Shown here: one piece after another, positions 15,433 to 19,928 of the stretch
Layout: every line of letters starts with the position of its first letter
Numbering within the stretch: the stretch's first letter is position 1
Origin: an uncultured bacterium
GTDB taxonomy: Bacteria > Cyanobacteriota > Vampirovibrionia > Gastranaerophilales > Gastranaerophilaceae
NCBI GenBank assembly: GCA_902475545.1
Contig: CABRZP010000024.1
Location: 1 to 19,928 of the forward strand
Length of the DNA: 19,928 nt
Direction of reading: 5' to 3'
The notes under the pieces: generated by a model
What the model saw: only the letters and a program-made list of their open reading frames with translations
Told to the model about the DNA's origin: nothing
Databases searched by the model: none
Made by a program: the position numbers and the translations under genes

Positions 15433-15471
15433 ATTGTAACATATAATAAAAATATTATCAAGTCCTGTCAA
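15433..15471 (-). promoter_or_regulatory. Two overlapping promoters for the zinc-ribbon-rimM-trmD operon
   Basis: On the minus strand, TTGACA (15471 to 15466) is followed after 17 bp by TATTAT (15448 to 15443). Shifted by 10 bp, TTGATA (15461 to 15456) is followed after 17 bp by TACAAT (15438 to 15433) with an extended TG. Both lie just beyond the dtd stop codon and give leaders of roughly 110-120 nt. The leader is AT-rich and shows no riboswitch or r-protein site that I recognise. Confidence 0.65.
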
Positions 15472-15473
15472 AA

Positions 15474-15911
15474 CTATTTTTCAATCATAAAGGTAACAGG
15501 CCCGTCATTGATAAGCTCAACATCCATCATAGCACGGAATTTACCTGTACAAACAGGAATGTTAAGAGTTTTAAACCGTTCAACGAAGTACTCATATAAA
15601 TCTTCAGCAATTTCCGGAGGTGCAGACTTATCAAAACTCGGTCGAGTGCCTTTTTTACAATCTCCGCATAGCGTAAACTGAGAAACTACAAGAATTTCAC
15701 CGGTAATATCAGAAACCGATTTATTCATCTTACCATTTTCATCTTCAAAAATTCTAAGCTTTGCAATTTTTTCTGCCAATTTCTCAGCATTACTTTTATC
15801 ATCCCCTTTTTCTACACCAAGCAAAACTAATATTCCTTTACTAATTTTGGAATACAGCATTCCATCAATAGTAACAGAGGCACGTTTTACTCTTTGAATA
15901 AGTGCTTTCAT
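15474..15911 (-). CDS. dtd: D-aminoacyl-tRNA deacylase
   Basis: Dtd hydrolyses D-amino acids (and Gly from tRNA-Ala) off mischarged tRNAs. The 145-aa protein has the family start MKALIQRVKRASVTIDG, the catalytic segment VVSQFTLCGDCKKGTRPSF (about 75-93) and the Gly-cisPro loop NDGPVTF (135-141). Length is exactly typical. The AAGGTG ribosome binding site lies within the last codons of thyX, and only 3 bp separate the genes, so the two form an operon. No terminator hairpin is visible after it; transcription may continue into the zinc-ribbon-rimM-trmD block. Confidence 0.96.
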   Translation of the reverse strand: MKALIQRVKRASVTIDGMLYSKISKGILVLLGVEKGDDKSNAEKLAEKIAKLRIFEDENGKMNKSVSDITGEILVVSQFTLCGDCKKGTRPSFDKSAPPEIAEDLYEYFVERFKTLNIPVCTGKFRAMMDVELINDGPVTFMIEK

Positions 15912-15914
15912 AGG

Positions 15915-16625
15915 CTACACCTTGCTAAATAATTCTTCTTTAGTAATTTTTCTGCCACAAGATTTATCTTCATCGCAAAAACCTAATTTTTCACATTTTG
16001 GAACAAGATAATCTTTTAACCATGGTTCTTCTGCTACAAGAGCATCACACATAGCCTTCACCATACAGCGAATTTCATATTGAGCTCTTGTACACAATCT
16101 TAAATTAGCAAGGTGAATCATTTCACGAAGATTTAAACTTGCAACAAGAGAACTTGCCGCAGCATTTGGCATAACAAATCTGGCATCTTCTGCAGGAATT
16201 CCTGCTTCTACAAACTCTTGATATTGATCTGAAATCTGGCCCATAAACTTAACAAATTTTTCTTTTAATTCAGGATTTCGTTCAATTGTAGGCGGAATAA
16301 TATAATCAAATTGCCCTTTTTCCTTTACATATCTTTGCGATTTTTGAGAAAAAGACATGTGACGATGCCTTACAAGCTGATGCGTACAAGCTCTTGAAAC
16401 ATTTGAAATAGCAAAACTTACCTGAATATGTTCTATTGTAGAATAATGACCGGAACCAATAACTCTTTTTATAAGTTTAAGCATTTTTTCTTCGTCATCA
16501 GTACTCTCATAAATATTTATCGGATAATCCGCACTATAACAAGTTCTGCAAGCTGTATAAACTGTTTTTAACATATTTTCCGGTTTTGATATAAGATTTA
16601 CAACCGGTTTATTATTACCATCCAT
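15915..16625 (-). CDS. thyX: FAD-dependent thymidylate synthase ThyX
   Basis: ThyX makes dTMP from dUMP using methylene-tetrahydrofolate and FAD with NADPH. The 236-aa protein carries the signature RHRHMSFSQKSQRY (86-99), matching RHRxxSxxxxSxRY, and the later substrate-binding segment NLREMIHLANLRLCTRAQYEIR in two blocks near 165-186. Several Cys in the C-terminal part (C201, C207, C213) are unremarkable for the family. AGAGGGG about 7 nt upstream fixes the start at 16625. It is the first gene of the thyX-dtd operon, with a good promoter at 16655-16683. No thyA is present in the window. Confidence 0.96.
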   Translation of the reverse strand: MDGNNKPVVNLISKPENMLKTVYTACRTCYSADYPINIYESTDDEEKMLKLIKRVIGSGHYSTIEHIQVSFAISNVSRACTHQLVRHRHMSFSQKSQRYVKEKGQFDYIIPPTIERNPELKEKFVKFMGQISDQYQEFVEAGIPAEDARFVMPNAAASSLVASLNLREMIHLANLRLCTRAQYEIRCMVKAMCDALVAEEPWLKDYLVPKCEKLGFCDEDKSCGRKITKEELFSKV

Positions 16626-16654
16626 AAAACACCCCTCTCACCCTTCTTTTTACC

Positions 16655-16683
16655 ATAATATACAAAATAAGAGAGCATGGCAA
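16655..16683 (-). promoter_or_regulatory. Promoter of the thyX-dtd operon
   Basis: On the minus strand TTGCCA (16683 to 16678) and TATTAT (16660 to 16655) are each one base from consensus and are 17 bp apart. Predicted start near 16648 gives a leader of about 23 nt. Confidence 0.7.
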
Positions 16684-16717
16684 TAAATGTTAATAAAGAA
16701 ATTAGAAGAAAGCCGAA

Positions 16718-16936
16718 TTAATCAAAATAAAATAACTTATAAGGTTCAACACTTAAAGCTGATGCAATTTTATGGAAAGTTTTCAAAGTAATATTTCTGG
16801 TACCTCGTTCTATATCACTAATATAGTGAGCATCTACATCTAATTTTTCAGATAATTCTTCTTGTGTTAGACCATTTAATAATCTGTAATATTTCAATTT
16901 TGTCCCGAATTTACTATTAAAATCTTCATAAGTCAT
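16718..16936 (-). CDS. Small XRE-family transcriptional regulator
   Basis: The 72-aa protein is a single helix-turn-helix domain of the Cro/CI (XRE) type: LKYYRLLNGLTQEELSEKLDVDAHYISDIERG in pieces at about 14-45, with the usual TQEELSEKL second helix and HYISDIERG recognition helix, then KTFHKIASALSVEPYKLF. There is no sensor domain, so it probably acts as a dimeric repressor. It diverges from the pilin gene across about 75 bp packed with TACAT/ATGTA words and a perfect 18-bp palindrome. No ribosome binding site is seen; a TATAAT at 16958-16953 on its strand would give a leader of only about 10 nt. Autorepression plus control of the pilin is the simplest inference. Confidence 0.85.
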   Translation of the reverse strand: MTYEDFNSKFGTKLKYYRLLNGLTQEELSEKLDVDAHYISDIERGTRNITLKTFHKIASALSVEPYKLFYFD

Positions 16937-16975
16937 TTATTAATAATATAGTATTATAATATTCAATACATACTA

Positions 16976-17004
16976 TTTACATATACATTTATGTATATTA
17001 TAAT
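16976..17004 (+). promoter_or_regulatory. Pilin promoter, giving a predicted leaderless transcript
   Basis: TTTACA (16976-16981) and TATAAT (16999-17004) are 17 bp apart. The expected start, 7-8 nt after the -10 box, is at 17011-17012, the ATG of the pilin. There is no ribosome binding site, which agrees with a leaderless mRNA. Confidence 0.65.
16981..16998. promoter_or_regulatory. 18-bp palindromic operator inside the pilin promoter
   Basis: ATATACAT-TT-ATGTATAT is a perfect inverted repeat that fills almost exactly the spacer between the -35 and -10 boxes. Related TACAT words precede it at 16967 and 16978, 11 bp apart (one helical turn), and ATGTA recurs at 17008. It lies between the divergent XRE and pilin genes, so it is a natural binding site for that regulator. 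Confidence 0.6.
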
Positions 17005-17011
17005 ACCATGT

Positions 17012-17686
17012 ATGAAATTCAAAAAGAAAGCATTTACATTAGCAGAAACAATCATAACTATTGGCATAATTGGAATAGTAGCAGCTGTTACAATACCTGT
17101 ACTTATTACCAGCTACCGTAAAAATATAACGATTAACAAACTAAAAAAAAGTTATGCGGAACTAGCAATGGCAATTAAATTGTCAGAATACGAAAATGAT
17201 GATATTAGCGGATGGGATATGGCTCTTCCTTCTGACAAATTTATCAATCAATACCTAAAACCTTATATTAAACACAATGAACAAAAAGCAGCTCAATTAA
17301 ACAGTAAATTACATTATAAATTTCCAAACGGAAAAAACTTTAATCTTGACATACTTGCAAGTACAGGAACCGCAACATTCACAATGCAAAATGGAGCAAT
17401 ACTATTTGTTGATAATTGGGTTCAGGTTGACGGAAGCCGCAGGGGCATTGCCATTGATATTAACGGAATAGAAAAACCAAATATTCGAGGAATTGATGTA
17501 TTTGAATTTTTTATTAGTAATACCGATGGTTTACAGCCAAAAGGATACGATATACCATTAGAAGATATTCAAAATCCTTATAAGAAAGAAAGCTGTTCTG
17601 ACTCTAATAATTCAGAAGCATATTCCTGCACAGCATGGATTGTAAAAAATAGTTGGAAAATTCCTCGAAATTACCCTTGGAAATAA
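17012..17686 (+). CDS. Type IV pilin-like protein (prepilin N-terminus)
   Basis: The start at 17012 is chosen because the in-frame ATG at 16991 lies inside the promoter palindrome and would add seven hydrophobic residues before the prepilin leader. The resulting 224-aa protein has a short basic leader MKFKKKA, a prepilin peptidase site A7/F8 (Ala in place of the usual Gly), Glu at +5 (E12 in FTLAE) and a hydrophobic helix to about residue 33. The globular part ends with two Cys (near 199 and 210) and a WKIPRNYPW tail. It is probably a minor pilin or pseudopilin of a type IV pilus or type II secretion-like system. No other pilus gene is nearby. It ends at a strong terminator shared with rpmE. 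Confidence 0.88.
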   Translation: MKFKKKAFTLAETIITIGIIGIVAAVTIPVLITSYRKNITINKLKKSYAELAMAIKLSEYENDDISGWDMALPSDKFINQYLKPYIKHNEQKAAQLNSKLHYKFPNGKNFNLDILASTGTATFTMQNGAILFVDNWVQVDGSRRGIAIDINGIEKPNIRGIDVFEFFISNTDGLQPKGYDIPLEDIQNPYKKESCSDSNNSEAYSCTAWIVKNSWKIPRNYPWK

Positions 17687-17691
17687 AAATA

Positions 17692-17721
17692 AAAAAAGAT
17701 GGAATATATTCCATCTTTTTT
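17692..17721. terminator. Perfectly palindromic bidirectional terminator
   Basis: GATGGAATA and TATTCCATC (17698-17715) are flanked by AAAAAA and TTTTTT, giving a perfect 30-bp palindrome. It lies between the convergent pilin gene and rpmE and can end transcription from both sides. Confidence 0.9.
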
Positions 17722-17742
17722 AAATCTATTCTAAAATAACGA

Positions 17743-17946
17743 TTAGTTTTTCTTACCGTATCTTTTGTTGAATCTTTCAACTCTACCTTCAGAGTCTAAG
17801 ATTTTTTGTTGACCGGTATAGAATGGGTGGCAGTTATTACAAATTTCAACTGTCAAACCTTCAACTACTGAACCGGTTTCAATTTCATTACCACATACAC
17901 ATTTAATAGTAGTTTTCTTATAATCCGGGTGAATTCCGCTTTTCAT
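17743..17946 (-). CDS. rpmE: 50S ribosomal protein L31, zinc-binding type
   Basis: The 67-aa protein is L31 of the zinc-retaining (C+) type, with C16-x-C18 and C36-x-x-C39 as ligands and the family segments MKSGIHPDY and CHPFYTGQQKI. It sits at the subunit bridge on the large subunit and can serve as a zinc store. AAAGAGG about 5-6 nt upstream sets the start. It is monocistronic. A short dyad in its leader (17961-17980) may serve control. Length is slightly short of the enterobacterial form but normal for the type. Confidence 0.96.
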   Translation of the reverse strand: MKSGIHPDYKKTTIKCVCGNEIETGSVVEGLTVEICNNCHPFYTGQQKILDSEGRVERFNKRYGKKN

Positions 17947-17960
17947 TTTTACCTCTTTCC

Positions 17961-17980
17961 TTCAAGATTCCAAACTTGAA
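17961..17980. promoter_or_regulatory. Dyad in the rpmE leader
   Basis: TTCAAG (17961-17966) and CTTGAA (17975-17980) flank 8 bp just upstream of the rpmE ribosome binding site. The same hexamers occur in the leader dyad at 3580-3601. Could be an RNA hairpin, a protein site, or chance. Confidence 0.3.
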
Positions 17981-18173
17981 TATTTATTTACATTCGACTA
18001 ACAAAATTTTATAATACTAAATATGTAAAATCAAGTACTTTTTACAAATAGTAAATTTTAATCCTTTTCACTAACGTTTTAAAATCCCAAAGGTGTAACA
18101 ATTTATTTATAAATATAGCAAAATTTATTTTGTTGTGTTTTATATATTAACAAACATAAGGAGTTAAGTTTAT

Positions 18174-19769
18174 ATGATTATTAATGCAATCGGACCAAAC
18201 ATTGTCCAAATGAACCCATATACCGGGGTAGGGTATAAGAATTCAAGAAAAACTATTGTTGCACAAAACACCCCTAACTTTACAGGGCTAACAAAAGTTT
18301 TTAAAAATAAAATTTTTATTGACGGTCAAAAAGACATTGTCGAAATATTAAAAAAACACCCAAACTCAAATCCTGTTGTCGGTCAGCTTCCTAATTTCAT
18401 ATTTCAAAAATTGCCTGCAGGAAACCGTAGAGAAGCTATATTAGAAATTTTAAATACATTTGATGATATAACATTTGCCATTAGAGATTTCGAACCAACT
18501 GCATACAGCACAATAGACGAAATTCAAAACAGACGTCCTAAAAAAGTAAATGAAATGTTAACCAATGTGCTTCAAAAACATAATATTATCAGACCTTGGG
18601 ATGATATTAATGTCGAATACATTGATGCCGGCGGAAAAGGCAAAGTATTTAAACTCAGCGGACTTAGAGATACAAAAGAAGAGGATGAATTTGTTATAAA
18701 AGTATACCATCAAATAAAAGCTCGAGATTGGCACCCTTTCAAAAGTCACGGTTGCTATGCTGAAATAAACAACGGTATTTATTGGAGAAACCATGAAGGA
18801 TTAGACACTCACCGTGGCAAATTCTTCTTTGGTAGTATGAGATCCGGATATATTGTCAGCAAATTTTTAGACGAAGATGTCAGATTACCAAAAAGAATTG
18901 TTTCAGAATACAAATATGGAATTAAATGTACTGATGAAGAAAAATCAGGACCGGTTATCGGCTACAACAGAATAAAAGGTTACAACTATGATTACGGCGG
19001 AATGCGTGTTGTTAACAGAATTAAAAATACAGACAAAGTAGCAAGAAAAGAATTAGAAAAAATTAAGAATTTACCACCGGAAGAAAGAATTAACTACTGG
19101 TTTACAAGATTTAGACTTAATAACAAACAGAATAGTAATGGTGATAGCATCAATGCCGGACTTGCTCTTGGTATTAAATACATGGAAAACAAAACTTTTT
19201 ATATAGATAAATGCTTGAAACTTAATTCTCCAAAAGTTAATCAAGCATTAGCATACGTACTAAAATATTTACCGCATAAAGATGCTGTAAAATATTTTGA
19301 AAAACTTGTTCAAACGGAAGATAGAGTAACTCAGATTATATTGTTCAATGAAATCCCATTACTATCAAAACGCAAGGGACCATCTATGGAAATGAAAGAT
19401 GATATAACTGCAACATTACAAGAAATTATCCCTGAAAGAATTCATAAATTCTATAAAATAGCTGAACAATATGCTCATCCTGAAACTATTGAACATCTTG
19501 CAAGTTTCGTTCACTTACTACCGAGAACTATCATTCCAAAACAGCATGCATTATTAGCAAATATTGATAATTATGCATTACACGAACGACTTCTATACAA
19601 ATTTGCACATATACCTTCAGAATATCAAGACAAATTGGCAATAGATTTATCAAAAAAAATTAAACATCACGACTTACAAGATAGACTGGCCACATATAGA
19701 GAAGGTACTGAAGTCAATGAAAAAATACAAAGAAATATAGAACGGTTACGTGCAAGAGAAAATAAATAA
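18174..19769 (+). CDS. Unknown protein with kinase-like N-lobe pattern and helical C-terminus
   Basis: This 531-aa protein has no signal peptide or membrane helix and I do not recognise its family. After an N-terminal region with PNFTGL (34-39), residues 149-236 follow the plan of a protein-kinase N-lobe: a glycine-rich loop YIDAGGKGKVFKL (149-161), a strand with lysine in FVIKVYH (K176), a glutamate in CYAEINNG (E197) and a hinge-like GYIVSKFLDED (225-235). YDYGGM (272-277) could stand in for DFG (D273). No clear HRD catalytic loop is seen, so it may be a divergent kinase, another ATP-grasping fold, or a pseudokinase. About 320-505 is helical, with repeat-like helices. AAGGAG 10 nt upstream supports the start. 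It stands alone before the tRNA-fMet. Confidence 0.65.
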   Translation: MIINAIGPNIVQMNPYTGVGYKNSRKTIVAQNTPNFTGLTKVFKNKIFIDGQKDIVEILKKHPNSNPVVGQLPNFIFQKLPAGNRREAILEILNTFDDITFAIRDFEPTAYSTIDEIQNRRPKKVNEMLTNVLQKHNIIRPWDDINVEYIDAGGKGKVFKLSGLRDTKEEDEFVIKVYHQIKARDWHPFKSHGCYAEINNGIYWRNHEGLDTHRGKFFFGSMRSGYIVSKFLDEDVRLPKRIVSEYKYGIKCTDEEKSGPVIGYNRIKGYNYDYGGMRVVNRIKNTDKVARKELEKIKNLPPEERINYWFTRFRLNNKQNSNGDSINAGLALGIKYMENKTFYIDKCLKLNSPKVNQALAYVLKYLPHKDAVKYFEKLVQTEDRVTQIILFNEIPLLSKRKGPSMEMKDDITATLQEIIPERIHKFYKIAEQYAHPETIEHLASFVHLLPRTIIPKQHALLANIDNYALHERLLYKFAHIPSEYQDKLAIDLSKKIKHHDLQDRLATYREGTEVNEKIQRNIERLRARENK

Positions 19770-19836
19770 AATCAATATTAACTTGAAGTTTCATATAAAT
19801 CCGTTTTGGACGTCTTTGGAAAACCATAAAAAGACT

Positions 19837-19871
19837 AAAAAACTGGAAGTATCTGAGTTTGATACTTCCAG
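19837..19871 (-). terminator. Terminator after the initiator tRNA
   Basis: CTGGAAGTATC (19843-19853) and GATACTTCCAG (19861-19871) are perfect 11-bp arms with a 7-nt loop. On the minus strand they are followed by six U (complement of 19837-19842). It lies 5 bp beyond the tRNA 3' end. Confidence 0.9.
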
Positions 19872-19876
19872 TGAAA

Positions 19877-19928
19877 TGGTTGCGGGAGCTGGATTTGAAC
19901 CAACGACCTTCGGGTTATGAGCCCGACG
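19877..19928 (-). tRNA. Initiator tRNA-fMet (CAU), 3' part only
   Basis: Minus-strand sequence from the window edge reads CGTCGGGCTCATAACCCGAA, then variable loop, GGTTCAAATCC T-loop, and a 3' end TCCCGCAACCA. The anticodon CAU is the complement of 19917-19919. The GGG/CCC pairs of the anticodon stem and A at position 72 next to the A73 discriminator mark the initiator type. CCA is encoded. The 5' part (acceptor and D arm) lies beyond the window. Confidence 0.95.

Noticed and set aside
16991..17011. Upstream ATG for the pilin gene
   Set aside because: It lies inside the promoter palindrome, upstream of the predicted transcription start, and would add residues before the prepilin leader.
19812..19835. 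Rightward terminator after the kinase-like gene
   Set aside because: GTCTTT and AAAGAC can pair across 12 nt, but no T-run follows on the plus strand.

Overview
The window is about one-third G+C and looks like part of a small, AT-rich bacterial chromosome. My best guess at the source is a gut lineage related to Gastranaerophilales (non-photosynthetic sister group of Cyanobacteria). The reasons are the lone pilin with an FTLAE processing site and a C-terminal W-x-I-P-x-x-Y-P-W tail, several secreted or helical proteins I cannot place, a two-Cys-pair ribosomal protein L31, ThyX as the visible thymidylate synthase, and a left-edge sequence resembling the cyanobacterial pre-rRNA spacer. This assignment is inference from memory of protein style, not a search result. 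No phage, insertion sequence or CRISPR array is visible; it reads as core genome with lineage-specific genes.

Layout. Positions 1-396 hold no protein gene, but contain a leftward promoter and structured leader that could belong to an rRNA gene outside the window. Next come two leftward genes, each with its own terminator: a compact alpha-glucan phosphorylase (397-2091) and a PLP enzyme of the methionine gamma-lyase-like/aluminium-resistance family (2324-3568). Rightward genes follow for a secreted von Willebrand A protein (3674-4402) and a tiny Cys-rich secreted protein (4470-4670). A small leftward unknown (4681-4878) lies opposite that gene's predicted terminator. A REP-like palindrome and nested inverted repeats (4985-5101) precede a large leftward SWIM-SNF2 helicase (5101-8280).

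Rightward again are a secreted OB-fold-like protein (8520-9026), a GH57/DUF3536 glycoside hydrolase (9057-11558), and a pair of unknowns: a Gln/Pro-rich protein with HEAT-like helices (11639-12544) and a small membrane protein (12547-13023). The membrane protein gene overlaps the end of trmD tail-to-tail. The leftward block 13016-15317 is trmD-rimM plus a zinc-ribbon/Arg-Gly-Asn-rich/AT-hook protein in the position where rpsP and a KH-domain gene commonly sit. It has two overlapping promoters. thyX-dtd (15474-16625) is a second leftward operon with a clear promoter.

At 16718-17686 a small XRE regulator and a pilin are divergent. The pilin promoter has an 18-bp palindrome filling the spacer between its -35 and -10 boxes, and its predicted start of transcription falls at the pilin ATG, suggesting a leaderless, repressor-controlled transcript. 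A perfect bidirectional terminator separates the pilin from rpmE (17743-17946). The last gene (18174-19769) is a 531-aa unknown with a protein-kinase-like N-lobe pattern followed by a helical region. The window ends inside a leftward initiator tRNA-fMet with its terminator.

Functional themes are alpha-glucan turnover (phosphorylase, GH57), translation and tRNA modification (TrmD, RimM, Dtd, L31, fMet tRNA), dTMP synthesis (ThyX) and surface or secreted proteins. The most unusual items are the divergent XRE/pilin switch, the zinc-ribbon RNA-binding-like protein in the trmD operon, the kinase-like protein, and the phosphorylase lacking the usual PLP lysine.
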